DNA of 64,000 nucleotides from Basidiobolus meristosporus CBS 931.73 (lineage: Eukaryota; Basidiobolomycota; Basidiobolomycetes; Basidiobolales; Basidiobolaceae), in the NCBI GenBank assembly GCA_002104905.1, contig MCFE01000010.1, positions 186,001 through 250,000 on the forward strand, in the 5' to 3' direction. Positions within the stretch are counted from its first letter, which is position 1, and every line of letters starts with the position of its first letter. The notes below the pieces were generated by a model. That model searched no databases. It saw only the letters and a program-made list of their open reading frames with translations, and was not told the origin of the DNA. Both the position numbers and the translations under genes were made by a program. Positions 1 through 11,200 of the stretch are shown here, one piece after another.

Positions 1-2011
1 ACGCTGGCCATTGGTATGGCCACATACACATTTGTAATAAATCTGAGGTTCAAGAAATTGCCATGTAGCATCATGCAAGTATCATCTCGATGGGCCAGTA
101 ATGGGCATGAACCCAACGACGACCTGATTTCATATGTTTGCAGGACCTGCATGTAAGGAGTCGAGCATCTTGGGGATCTTGTCCGATAATCCATGCTTAC
201 TTGGCTGACTGCGCTGTCTCAGAGTCTAGATTACGCAAAGCCAATTGGGTCAGTGAGCTAGCCTCAAATACTTGAAAATACTTGCTGCGTGTGAATGCAA
301 TCGCGTTGGTTTGCTTCTACGAGGCATTAATTGCTTCCTCAAAGCTGCGAGACCGGAACCATATGGGCAATCGGGAAGATGGTCGATTACTCGAGATTTA
401 TCTGCACCTGATTCTCCGTTCCGATACCCTTATTGACCTCCATGAAACAGCAGTGTTTGTACGCAGGTTTCAGGAGCCACAATCAGTCATTACTGATGGC
501 AGATAGATCACCATTTCTGAGGCACGTTGGTAGAGCTCATGCTCCGTTTATGCGAGCACACGTCCTAAACAACAAATCCCATAATTGGACGGGTTGTGCT
601 GATGCCATGTCCCAGTCTACACAAATCTAACCCATAGATGGGCTTATTGGGATTTAATCACTAGAGATGTATACTCGTATTGTACATCATACCACCCTGC
701 CAGATGCCAAATGTGCGGTGCACGTAGCCTGTTTGAGCAGGTCAATACTGGGGCAGCCGTCTCATTCTTAAACAAAGGTTTTGAACCAAACGGACATCAA
801 CAAAGCGGAATCATTTTGAATTGTGAGTGTTTGTTGGTGAGAGGCGGGGAACGGGGCATCGGTGGATCAGGAGGACTAAGCGTGTCCGTGTTTAAGATGG
901 ACTATGATAACAAGGATACCGAGGCCCGCCTGTTCTATGTTCTAACCGCTGAAACTATACGGTTTCGCAAGGTGGTTGAAACGGTGAATGTTATGTCCAA
1001 GAGTTGTATTACAAAATGTCCTACAATCCAGCGAAACATACTGGACGCTTGTCCTTTGTAGAAGAATGTTCTAATGGATTGCTCAATCGGTCGAAATCTG
1101 CCACTGGGGCATATATTGGTGTCAATGTAAACGTAGAAAAAAGGGTTGGTTAGATTGGAGATATTAACTTAATAACGCTTTGATGGAGCATAGTGTACCC
1201 TCAATCTTGTTGAACAATGCATTTAATCTATCCACCAGTTCGTGGGCAAAGATTAGTGTTGTCCTACGCTTCTTACGCGATGCAATAGCGGTGCCAGAGT
1301 GGTGTTGTGATGTTGTTACGTAGCAACCGTTTCCGCTCATTCGCAGATAATATCTGTATTGGTGATACTAAATGTTGATCGGATTGCTTTTTGGGAATAG
1401 CTGCGAACGCCAAGCTGGAAATGACATCAAGCGATTTAAGATTCGCTGGTGGGGAGCTGATGTTGGCTGGATATGTGCGTTAACTAGATAATACAAGCCA
1501 GGGCTTGTAGTTTTTGCTTTGTTGTCAAGTAGCAAACTGAACCATTTTCACCGAAGCTCTTCCAGCTCAAAGAATAAAGCCGTGTAAGTGACGTTCCAGA
1601 GTTTGTATCTGTCGTACTTTCAATGAGAGCTTGCTACAAAGCTCATTTCCACAGGTTACTTAGAGATGAAAAAGGTTGTCAATGACTGGCGACTTATAAG
1701 CATCTCGGAGAAGCGGTTTTTGAGGCTTTTTTAAATATAGTGCTTCGTTCCTCGAAGCTGAGCACGCTACAACCCCTACCCACCTGATTTCTCATCAACT
1801 GGCCCTCGACGACATATTGTAGGCCAATACTAAGATCGTCGTTTGCTTTGCTTCTTAAGGAAACCATTTCAGGTGAGAGACATCCCGACTATTGGCAACA
1901 GAATTAGACCAAATGAACTTTATTTATCACACTGAACATTCTTTTACATTGACTGGATCAATAAACAGAGACTTGTTTTGGCGTTACAAAGTAATGCTGT
2001 GGTAGTGTAAG
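1..2011. other. Intergenic, no supported gene
   Basis: This stretch lies 3' of the nitrate reductase gene. Several short open frames occur, the longest at 711-1061 (+, 116 codons), but none shows a recognisable domain or splice context. I see no RNA gene or repeat shared with the rest of the window. Confidence 0.5.
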
Positions 2012-4426
2012 TTAAAAAGTAATAACGGATTCAAGTTTAAAGCCCATCTTCTCGAGATTTGGTATGCACGCCATTTTGAGCATAGGAGGGGGTCCGCACA
2101 ACAGTACAATAGACTTGAAGTCATCTGTAGCAGCCTTAGGAAGATGTTCTTGGCACATTTCCAAATTGACAAAACCAGTCGAGTATTTCCAGTCAGCCGA
2201 TGCTTCCTGTTCAACAGTATACCACACCTTGAATTGCTCTGGATTTCTCTTCGCGAGATTGTCTAACTCCTCACGGAGTAGGATGTCATCTGGAGTACGG
2301 TTGGCAAAGATCAAAGACAATTTGGTATTGTCTTCGGGGTTCCTGAGGACTGATTTGATCACTTGAAGGACTGGGGTAATTCCGCTCCCGCCGGCAATCA
2401 TTCCAATATGCTCTACATGCCCTTTAGCCTTTCCATTATTGACATTGTAGTTGCCATTACCTTCATACACAAAATGGCCAATAGGTCCCTTCACACCAAC
2501 AGTGTCGCCAATCTTTAAGGTGTCCAGGTATTGTGACATCACACCACCCTCGGGGAATCTGGGGTCTGCGTTCTTGTAGTATACCTTGATAACAAGATCA
2601 ACATGGCCCAATTCTTCATCTAACGAATTGGGTGTATAGGCGCGCACGACCTCCTCACCATTGATGTTCGCCCTTAAATAGACGTGCTTCCCAACAGGGA
2701 GACCCAGGCGATGCTGAGAGCTGGGCAGTTTGAAACGCAACAAGATGGTGTTGTGGTTAAGTTGGATCTTCTCTACCAATGAGAATTGACGATATTCCCT
2801 CGTGGAGAGGGCAACTGCGCTATCAATTTCATTTTGGGGAACATGCACCTGCTCGATATCACCATTCAATTCTCCAAGGTAGTACTTCTCCAAAATGTTG
2901 TGAGCATTGGTGGAGTGAACCGGCATAAAGTCCTCGGTACAATCCAAACCCCCGTTGAGGATAATACTATCAGCCCCCCCTGGATGTTCTTTGATGAAGT
3001 CGGTCACGTCATAGACTCGCTTGTTGACAACCACCCAACAGTCGTTGGGCTGATTGTGCCTGCCCACCTCCGCTGGAGTGTAGGACTTGTCACTCTTGGC
3101 CCGTTCGACCGTTGGAGCCACGGATTCCTGACTACCGTACTGCTTCACCATCCAACCTTCTTTCTCGCTAATACATGGGTGCTCAAAGCGATAAACCATT
3201 TGGTTGTCGGAATTTTCCTCGAGATTGACCTTCAATCTGAAGTAGCAATTATTCATCTGTCCAAGAAGATTCCAGGTGATGTTGACAGGTTGAGTATTGA
3301 GTGTAGAGTCCCAGGCACGAACAATGATCTCTTCACATCTGAGTAACTTGTGTAACGGGAGCTCATAGGACCACAAAGCCCATGCCCAATATCTCTTGCT
3401 GATGGGGGAGGGGGTTTGTTGTTCAATATTGGCTAGGATCCATGATTTTCCATCGTTCAGAGACAGCTCAACACGAGTGATCTTGCTTCCGTTACCAGTC
3501 ATGGCATAGCCGCGGAACTTGTAGCTAACTTGGGAAACAGGAACCACCTCATCATGCTCAGGGTATGCGAAGGCAGAGTTGATGTTGATGGGGTTGATAA
3601 TGTAATTGGGGTTCTGCCACCAGTTGTCTCTAACGGATTCTTCATATTCAAGATGGGATGGAACAACACGGTTATCGTAGATATGATACCAATTGTCTGA
3701 TTCAACCTTAGAGACGAAGATCTTCTTGACCCACTTGACCATTCGACCACCGATAAATCCAGGGATGAGAAGCCTGATGGGATATCCGTGATCAGGTGAG
3801 AGTGGCACTCCATTCATCTCGTATGACATGAGAACCTCATTGTACTCATCCATGGCGTATCTGTAACTGATGCTGGTGGCGTAAAGGCCATTGGGAAGCA
3901 TCTCGACACCTTCGAAATGTACGTGCCAATCGTCCTCCTCCTCAGTGGGGACCTGGACTCCGCAGGCAAGTAGCAAATCTCTAAGCATGAGGCCACCAAA
4001 GATAGAGGTGGAGACACCAGCAGAACCCCAACTGAAACCCTTAGATTGCTTAACAAGATTGACCTCTCTACGACGGTGACCGGCACAAGGGAAGGTTACT
4101 GGAAATTGCCTCTTGGGGAACGCGGCTAGTTCATCCATGGTGAAGGTTCGGGGATTGTCTACCAGGCCTGTAACCTCCAAGGTGTGGGTATCCCATTCAA
4201 GCTTTGGAACATGGCCGTGGTTACGCACGTAGAAAGTAGCATTAGAGGTGATGTACCCTTCGTCGTATAAATTGGTTGGTGTGGGCTCGCCATTGAAAGG
4301 ATGCTTTCCGGTAAGTCGAATTAACTCGGGATTTCTCTTGATCCAGTTGTCTGGGGTTTTCTCATCACGCTCGTCGAAGATTAGCTGGTCGTCAGCAGGG
4401 AATGTTGGGAAATTCTTGTAAATCAT
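2012..4426 (-). CDS. Assimilatory nitrate reductase, intronless
   Basis: The product of 804 residues should reduce nitrate to nitrite with NAD(P)H in the cytosol, the first step of nitrate assimilation. Domains are in the eukaryotic order: molybdopterin domain (about 40-240) with the Mo-ligand cysteine C114 in FPCAGHRRR; dimerisation domain (about 250-400); cytochrome b5 (about 447-522) with haem histidines H481 in HPGG and H504; FAD domain with RAYTP from R595; NAD(P)H domain with GGSGITP (679-685) and CGPPPM (777-782). The length is slightly short for the family because the N-terminal tail is short. The start ATG at 4426 directly precedes conserved sequence. It is uninterrupted, although most neighbours carry introns. 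No nitrite reductase or nitrate transporter gene lies in the window. Whether NADH or NADPH is preferred cannot be read by eye. Confidence 0.97.
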   Translation of the reverse strand: MIYKNFPTFPADDQLIFDERDEKTPDNWIKRNPELIRLTGKHPFNGEPTPTNLYDEGYITSNATFYVRNHGHVPKLEWDTHTLEVTGLVDNPRTFTMDELAAFPKRQFPVTFPCAGHRRREVNLVKQSKGFSWGSAGVSTSIFGGLMLRDLLLACGVQVPTEEEDDWHVHFEGVEMLPNGLYATSISYRYAMDEYNEVLMSYEMNGVPLSPDHGYPIRLLIPGFIGGRMVKWVKKIFVSKVESDNWYHIYDNRVVPSHLEYEESVRDNWWQNPNYIINPININSAFAYPEHDEVVPVSQVSYKFRGYAMTGNGSKITRVELSLNDGKSWILANIEQQTPSPISKRYWAWALWSYELPLHKLLRCEEIIVRAWDSTLNTQPVNITWNLLGQMNNCYFRLKVNLEENSDNQMVYRFEHPCISEKEGWMVKQYGSQESVAPTVERAKSDKSYTPAEVGRHNQPNDCWVVVNKRVYDVTDFIKEHPGGADSIILNGGLDCTEDFMPVHSTNAHNILEKYYLGELNGDIEQVHVPQNEIDSAVALSTREYRQFSLVEKIQLNHNTILLRFKLPSSQHRLGLPVGKHVYLRANINGEEVVRAYTPNSLDEELGHVDLVIKVYYKNADPRFPEGGVMSQYLDTLKIGDTVGVKGPIGHFVYEGNGNYNVNNGKAKGHVEHIGMIAGGSGITPVLQVIKSVLRNPEDNTKLSLIFANRTPDDILLREELDNLAKRNPEQFKVWYTVEQEASADWKYSTGFVNLEMCQEHLPKAATDDFKSIVLLCGPPPMLKMACIPNLEKMGFKLESVITF

Positions 4427-4489
4427 AATATGATTCCAGAAACAATTACTCCAGCAGTAGAAATAAAGACCAGTTGACGGGCAAGTACC

Positions 4490-4499
4490 ACTTATAAGT
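4490..4499 (-). promoter_or_regulatory. TATA-like box of nitrate reductase
   Basis: The palindrome ACTTATAAGT contains TATAAG on the minus strand about 65 bp upstream of the nitrate reductase ATG, a plausible spacing for a short 5' UTR. Confidence 0.45.
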
Positions 4500-5637
4500 A
4501 CTGTGGCAAGGTTCAGAATCCTTTATCCGAGCTCTGCCCATCAAGTGTATATCCATGCTTGACCACACAAGGTCTATCCGTGCTAGGCTCAACCATGTTG
4601 AAGGATTTCCAGCGTCCCAATGGATTCCTCCTGCCACTAGTTCTACAAGAAGTAGGGTGTCTTGAAGTGAGGTGCAAATCCTAGTCTAGACATTCCTTAA
4701 CCAAATATGGCACACCTAGCTATTGTTTATCCACTCAACCCCTCGAAACAATCCTCAATTCCTAGAATTAGCTGAAGTAAGCTTTTTGGTTAATCACTGG
4801 AACCTCTATTATGCACCTTCGGTGAACTCTGGGTATTAGACCTGACTAATTTGATGAGAAGGGATAGGAATTAGGTTCTCTCGGGATGGCTTTGGACATA
4901 CTACCAACTTTGAAGCGACCACTGACTAAAGTGGGTGTTTGGTTGAACTAATATTCCTTTTCCAATTAGGCCTTGATTCAAGCTTTTGTGGGAAGAATAA
5001 CCAGTCATCGTCCAGACGATAGTTGGCTTACTTTGGAAACTGCATAATCAACAACCCTCGTGAAAATTCAGTTCAGTCCAGAGGAATCACCCAAAATCCA
5101 ACGACTAAACAGTTTTAATATCAAATCATGTTCGTAAATGGCAATGGCCGAGTTGTTTAAACATATTATTGGAATCCTGGGTAAACCATAAGATGGCCAT
5201 GTCTTGAGTAGGAGTTGCACTTGAAAGGTTGAGTACTGTCCAAGCGAGATAAGATGTGTATGGAAAAGCGCTCCGTTGGTGCGTTGTGTTATGCACAGCA
5301 GAAATAGCGAACTTCGGATACACAAATGTCAGGGATAGGCTCCCAGATATATTCCAGACGTGTGCTAATTTGGTAACGGATTCGCATTTATCAATCATAT
5401 ACGTGCGAGTCGCGTGCAAGATACGGGGTGTTGCAGGTGAATACCAGCTATCATCGTTTGCATGGGCTTGACAGCATTAACTATGCTTATGGTTAGCAAC
5501 GGTTTGCTGTTTATTTATTGAACCCAAAGTATAATACTTTCGAAATTACAAAACCAACCAGCCAATCCTAGTTGGCGGCAGGAAAGTAGGACGCCTACTT
5601 GATGTGCCTTCATATGGCGAGTTGAAGTTGTGCCAAA
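4500..5637. other. Intergenic, upstream of nitrate reductase
   Basis: This interval separates the nitrate reductase promoter from the 3' end of RPS23. Open frames at 5068-5471 overlap on both strands, lack domains and are judged spurious. GATA cores occur near 4524, 4574, 4728 and 4863, but at about the density expected by chance. Confidence 0.45.
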
Positions 5638-6189
5638 TTAAGATCTAGGCTTCTCCTTCTTTTCCTTGTAAAGAGCAAGAAGAGAAACACCGGAGACTTT
5701 AACGACCTTGAAACGAACACCGGGGATATCACCAACGGCACGACCTTTACGACCGAAACCAGAGATGAGAACTTCATCGTTCTCCTCAACAAAGTTCAAA
5801 CAACCATCATTGGGGACGAAAGCGGTGATCTTCTTTCCGTTCTTGATAAGCTGAACACGGACACACTTACGAATAGCAGAGTTAGGCTGCTTTGCTTCGA
5901 CACCAATCTTTTCCAAGACGATTCCCTTAGCGTGAGAGGAACCACCGAAGGGTGATGATTTGAAAGCGGTACCGAGAGCGCGCTTTTTGTACTGTTTGTC
6001 GGCCCAGCGTTCCTCACGACGATGGTTACGAAGCTTACGGGCTGCTTGAAGACCTCTAGGCTTACCCTTACCTACAAAGGTAGGAAACGAATTAACAGAA
6101 ATGCTTGGAAATGAATTGTCGCATCCCTGAATCCAGCCAGTCCATCCATTACAATTCACTTAATCCATCTTATTACAGCACCTACCCAT
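5638..6189 (-). CDS. RPS23: 40S ribosomal protein S23 (uS12 family)
   Basis: Two exons, 6189-6186 and 6071-5638, encode 145 residues, the usual eukaryotic length. The protein sits at the decoding centre of the small ribosomal subunit. The first exon is only ATG plus one G; the donor is GTAGGT, the intron is 114 nt, and the acceptor (TTTGTAG) restores MGKGKPRG. The near-invariant [10 protein letters not shown] loop is present, with the proline (P64) that is hydroxylated in yeast and human homologues. The C-terminus KEKKEKPRS is typical. The long frame continuing 5' of the second exon is intron sequence, so the start at 6189 is preferred. A TCACGTGA palindrome lies about 90 bp upstream. Confidence 0.97.
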
Positions 6190-6275
6190 TTAGGAAATTT
6201 GCTGTCTAACGGTAGAAAGAGAGGGAACCTTCACGGCGGTAGAGATGTATTTTTCTATATGCCTCAAGCAAATCG

Positions 6276-6285
6276 ATCACGTGAT
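6276..6285. promoter_or_regulatory. TCACGTGA palindrome in RPS23 promoter
   Basis: ATCACGTGAT with a CACGTG core lies about 90 bp upstream of the RPS23 start. In other fungi TCACGTG is bound by Cbf1-type bHLH proteins and occurs in some ribosomal-protein promoters. Function here is inferred. The rest of the interval up to 6740 shows nothing else. Confidence 0.4.
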
Positions 6286-6741
6286 GTACATTGGATCAAC
6301 AATCCTCAATCAACCTAGCCCTAACGTAAATGTAATCTAGTTATTCAATATTAGATCAGATTGGCAAAGCAACAGTGCTCGCTGACTGACCACACATGCA
6401 CTCATTTCTTGTTCAGAATTCAGACACACATATGACAAATGGTCAAATCAACCAATTTGTGATTGAGGTGGGAACACTTACCAGGAACAGGTTGAAGCTA
6501 CATTGTCTGAATAATCCTGAAAAACGGATAAGCCCAAGACTTCGGACCTAAATGGTAGAGAGGGTTAGTCACCTGAAGCTGCGAGGGATATCTGGCAAAA
6601 AAACTCTCAATGGGCCCTTCCTAGAAACGGCTTCCCTTTCTTTATCCATATTAGACAGAGATTTTTTCTGGGGACTGATTGAATGTCAGGTGGGATATAT
6701 TAGTTGTCTCTGGGGGAGATAGCACATTCCATCACATTGCC

Positions 6742-7060
6742 CTATAAAAAATCTCAAACTTGGAATTCATTAGATTTTTAGCTAGTATTCAACTGAAATT
6801 CTAATGGTATTTTGCTGGTTTTCAGTTGGTGTTTTTCCTTCAAATTTTCAGTAGCAATTTTTGCTGGAAGTAGTAAGCAGCTGACTACCAAATTTGGTAT
6901 GAGTACAAGTTGGCCTAGTCTCCTCCTAGAAGATATGTCAGCCTGTCTGTTCAACAGCTGATACCTGAGATGATGCAAGTTGTCAATCTTGAGAAACTTG
7001 AAGCTCAGCTGATATTATGAGGGTATTGTACTGGCCTTCCCTTAATTCTTTTCTTAGGAA
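6742..7060 (+). repeat. 330-bp dispersed repeat, copy 1
   Basis: The copy begins at AAAAAATCTCAAACTTGG and runs through an imperfect array of GCTGGTATT-like units, then a conserved block reading CCAAATTTGGTATGA, and ends near a pyrimidine-rich tract. It aligns nearly base by base with 56133-56450 in the same orientation and with 19880-20202 in reverse. It has no coding potential and resembles a non-autonomous element. Confidence 0.75.
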
Positions 7061-7149
7061 TTGGCAGTGTATAATAGTCGAGACTTGAGCAATCAAGTCC
7101 CAAGTAAGCCTGATAATATGATAGTCAAGCCTAACTTCTGCTCAAAAAG

Positions 7150-7488
7150 TTTGTAATTTCATCTAGATACTAACCTAACTTAGTCACTTGGATCATTACC
7201 TACAAACTCTAGAGAACACTGACCAAATTCCTTATCAGAACTTATTTCAAATACTTTCTACAAATATCTGGTACCCAGAAGATGAATATTCTCAAAGTTG
7301 TCCAAACAGCTGCAAACCTTGTACACTTGTTCTTGGGACCTTTCTTAACCTATTCTACATGCTTGTCATGCCAAGACCATTTAAAAGTATAAATACCTAT
7401 ATTACATTCAATAAATCATTAAGCAAAAGCAACATGATCTACATGTTCTCCCAATCACCTCCAATATCTAAAAGACCCTTACAGCTGG
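7150..7488 (+). repeat. LTR-A copy (+)
   Basis: This is a solo or residual copia-type LTR in plus orientation. It starts TTTGTAATTTC and contains the family's conserved blocks (CCTAACTTAGTCACTTGGATCATTAC-type sequence, GGTACCCAGAA, and TTCTCCCAATCAC near the 3' end). It faces the next LTR, forming an inverted pair. Confidence 0.65.
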
Positions 7489-7576
7489 CTATGAGCCCCA
7501 AGCTGTCACTCTCTGCAATGTCTATTACTGCTGTTACTGGAATTTTCCTGCCACTCAAAAGTTGGATGCATCTAAC

Positions 7577-7932
7577 TGTTGCAATATTCTGAGGAGTATT
7601 GGAAGTGATGTGGAGAACTAGAAGATGTACATGTTGTTCACTTGTTGATTTACTGAGCAAAAGTATGGTATCTATACTTTTGATAAAGTAGAGAAAAAAA
7701 GATGGTATAACTTGCTAAGGAAGGTCCTAACAGTATGTGTGCAAAGTTTGGGTTTTTTGAACAAACTTGAGAAAGGTCATAATCTGGGGACCTGATAAAT
7801 TGGTGAAAATATTCAAAGTAAATCCCAACAAGCAATTTAGTCAGGATAGAATGCTAATCCAAGAATAAGATCTATGTGACCAAGTTGGCATGACTACTTA
7901 GGTTTCAATCTAATATTAAAACACTCTTACTC
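7577..7932 (-). repeat. LTR-A copy (-)
   Basis: Read on the minus strand, this copy has the same blocks as the copies at 12594 and 20360. It begins TGTTGCAATATTC on the plus strand and ends near AAACACTCTTACTC, where intact copies read ACAACACTCCCACTC. It is diverged and carries small indels. Confidence 0.6.
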
Positions 7933-8069
7933 AATAAAATAATCATAGTAATATTTACATACTGAGAGTGTACATTGGTAATGAAGCATATAATATCTAA
8001 CTATGTTGAATACTGGACTGATATTTATCTAATGGTGTATGCACTTGTGTTGAATTTAATTGAACAAAA

Positions 8070-8226
8070 CTTTGAGAATTTTCATGTTGTCAGTACCTGG
8101 TATTTTGGTGAAAATATTCCAAGTAAATCCCAACAAGGAATTTGGTCAGTATTCTCTAGGATATGAAGGTAGTGATCTAAGTGACTAAGTTAGGTGAATA
8201 CTTAAGTGGAATTCCAAATTTTTACA
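8070..8226 (-). repeat. Truncated 3' LTR of the copia element
   Basis: This LTR fragment abuts the end of the RNase H domain. On the minus strand it begins TGTTGTAAAAATTTGG directly after a purine-rich tract (GAGTGGGAG), the expected polypurine tract. Similarity to other LTR-A copies is lost after about 155 bp, so the 3' part of the LTR is missing or replaced. Confidence 0.6.
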
Positions 8227-11200
8227 ACACTCCCACTCAGCCAAATGTTCATACTGACTAGTCCTAATTTTGACCTAAGATATTCAAACTTGTCTCTAGC
8301 TAATGGTTTGGTAAATATGTCTGCAATCATTTCATCTGAAGGACAGTAAACTAAGCTAACTAAGTTATTCTCTATAGCTTCACATATGAAATGATGTCTA
8401 ATATCTATGTGCTTAGTTCTAGTATGAAAAGTTGGATTTCTACCTAATTGTATACATCCTTGATTATCTTGAAATAAAGTAATAGGCATTTTTTGACATA
8501 GGCCTAAATCTGTAAAAAGCTTTCTTAACCACATTGCTTTTTGTGTAGCTTCACAGGCTGCCATATACTCTGCCTCTGTTGTAGAAAGTGCCATGGTTGG
8601 TTGCTTTCTTGAATTCCATGAAATTGCTCCTTGACAGTAGAGAAAGGTGTATCCTGAGGTGGAACTTCTGTCTTCCAGATTTTGTCCCCAATCAGCATCA
8701 GAGTATCCCACAAGATCCTGTTCTGAATCCTTATATGTGTATCTTAAGCTGATATCAGCAGTTCCTTTTAGGTATCTAAAAATCCACTTAACTGCTGCAA
8801 TTTGATCAGATCCATAGTTCTGATTATGTTGGCTGACAACTCCCACTGAATATGAGATATCTAGACATGTTCCAAGCATATTATTCATCAGACTACCAAC
8901 TATAGATTGATAAGGAAAGTCAGGGCTTTCAGATGGCACCAAGCTCTCTTGATTTGATTGAGTTTTGACCAAGTTAAGGTTTGTCTCCGTTGGGGTAGCT
9001 GCCAGTTTACAGTCTTCCATTTAGTACTTCTTTAGTATATCTTGAATACACTTGGATTGGCTTAGGGTGATAGTCTGGGTACTTCTGTCTATGGAGAACT
9101 TAATCCCTAAGTAGTAACTAAGTTCCTGTAGATTGGACATCTTGAACTCCTTAGATAGGCTGGATTTAGTCACTTCCAATGTTTCTAGGTTATTGGTGGC
9201 TATAATAAGATCATCCACATATAGAGCTAATAGAACTGGATTTGCTCTTTCTGGCTTATAGTATATACTATAGTCAGCATTACTTCTTTTGAAACTCAAG
9301 GATTCCAAATAAGAATCTATCTTGCAATTCCAGGCTCTTGGTGATTGTTTGAGACCATATAGTGACTTTTTAAGCTTGCAGACCAAATGGGGGTTATCTT
9401 GGTCAACAAACCCATCAGGCTGGTCCATATACACGTCCTCATCAAGTTCTCCATTCAAAAATGCAGTTTTTACATCCATTTGATGAATAAAAAACTTATA
9501 TTTTGCTGCAATAGCCAAAATTAATCTGATGGAATTAAACTTGGCTACTGGTGCAAAGGTCTCAGTATAGTCAAGTCCTTTTGTTTCAGAGTATCCTTTG
9601 GCTACAAGTCTTGCCTTGTATCTCTCAATTGTACCATCAGCCTTGTATTTTGTCTTGAAGACCCATCTGCATCCAATTGATTTTTGGTTGATTGGTAATT
9701 TGACTAAGTCCCAAGTTTGATTTTCCATTAGGGCCTGATATTCCTCAGTCATTGCAGATCTCCAAAACTTTGTCTGAGGGCTATTTAGGGCCTCTTTACA
9801 GTCTGGGGTTCATCAATATGGACTGAATAGGCATAGGCTAAGTTTGTACCCTCATTGATCTAGTAATTTGGGCTATTTCTTGTCCAATTGGATCTCCGGG
9901 CATTTGATACTGGAATGATCACTTCTGGGATATTCCTGGGCACTGATTCTGGCTGAACCACGGTTGTAGAGTCCTCTGGAGTAAAAAATTCTCATTGTTT
10001 TGCTCTGATTCAATCCTGACAATTGGTGGACTTGAGATCAAATTTTTGTCATCCTCTGATGTCATTTTTTGTGATAATTTTGAATTTTCATCAAACAACA
10101 CATCCCTGGACTTGATCAGCTTCTTTGCTTTAGTATTGTAGAGTCTGTATGCCTTACTCTCATTGCAGTAGCCCAAAAATATGCATTTTACACTTTATGG
10201 CTCAAATTTTGACTGATTTCCAGCCAGTTTTTTGGCATATGCTGTACACCCAAATATTCTTAGATGTTCTGCACTTGGTCTGTATCCATACCATGCTTCA
10301 AATGGAGTAGAATCACAAAGTATTCTGTTATAACTCCTATTTTTAAGATATACAGCAGTGGCAACTGATTCCGCCCAAAAATCATAGGATAATTTTTGAT
10401 CATGGATCATAGATCTTGCCATATCAATTATTGATCTGTTAGCTTGTTCTGCTACTCCATTTTGCTGTGGGGAGTATGGTACAGTAGTCTCTTGCTTTAT
10501 CCCATGAATTTTGCAGAAGTGGATGAAGAGCTCCAAGGTATATTCTCCACCATTGTCAGAGTGTATTTTCTTGATTTTTTCACCAGTTTCTCTCTCCACC
10601 ATGGCTTTAAACTCCCTGAACTTAGACAGAGCTTCTTCCTTTCTCTCCATGAAGTAGACCCATGTGTATCTTGTATAATCATCAATAAAAGTGATTAAAT
10701 ACTTCATCCTGCCTTAGGATAAATTTTGCATAGGTCCACACAGATCTGAGTGAGTTAGTTCTAATTTTTTCTTAGTTTTGGTCAACCCAGAGCTCTTGAA
10801 CAGTTGTATGGCTTTTTCCCAATATATGCAGGCTTCACAGGGCTCCAAATTAGCTGGGTGATCAATTTTTACTCCAGAAATTAGCTGATCTTTGATCATT
10901 TTGGCAAATAATCAAAATTGATGTGCCCAAATCTCCTGTGCCAAAGCATTGGTGTTTCTTCATTTAAGTTACTTATATTGGCTTCCAAATATGATGGAAT
11001 ATAAGTCAACTTGTATAGGTTCTGATCTCTGATACCCAAAGCAATATGGGCACTATTTTGATTAGTGATCTTGCATCCAGAATTGTCAAAACTGAAACTG
11101 AGTCCTTCTGCAGTGGCCTTGCTTATAGATAGTAGGTTCTTGGCTATTTCTGGTACATAGAGTACTTCTTTAAAAGTCAGTGTATGGCTTCCTTCACTGC

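Noticed and set aside
711-1061. 116-codon open frame on the plus strand
   Set aside because: No domain, no splice or promoter support, and composition unlike the real genes.
2786-3346. 186-codon open frame opposite nitrate reductase
   Set aside because: A shadow frame of the conserved coding strand.
4520-5020. Cluster of GATA cores upstream of nitrate reductase, as for AreA/NIT2 control
   Set aside because: About six sites in some 500-600 bp on both strands is close to chance expectation for a 4-base motif.
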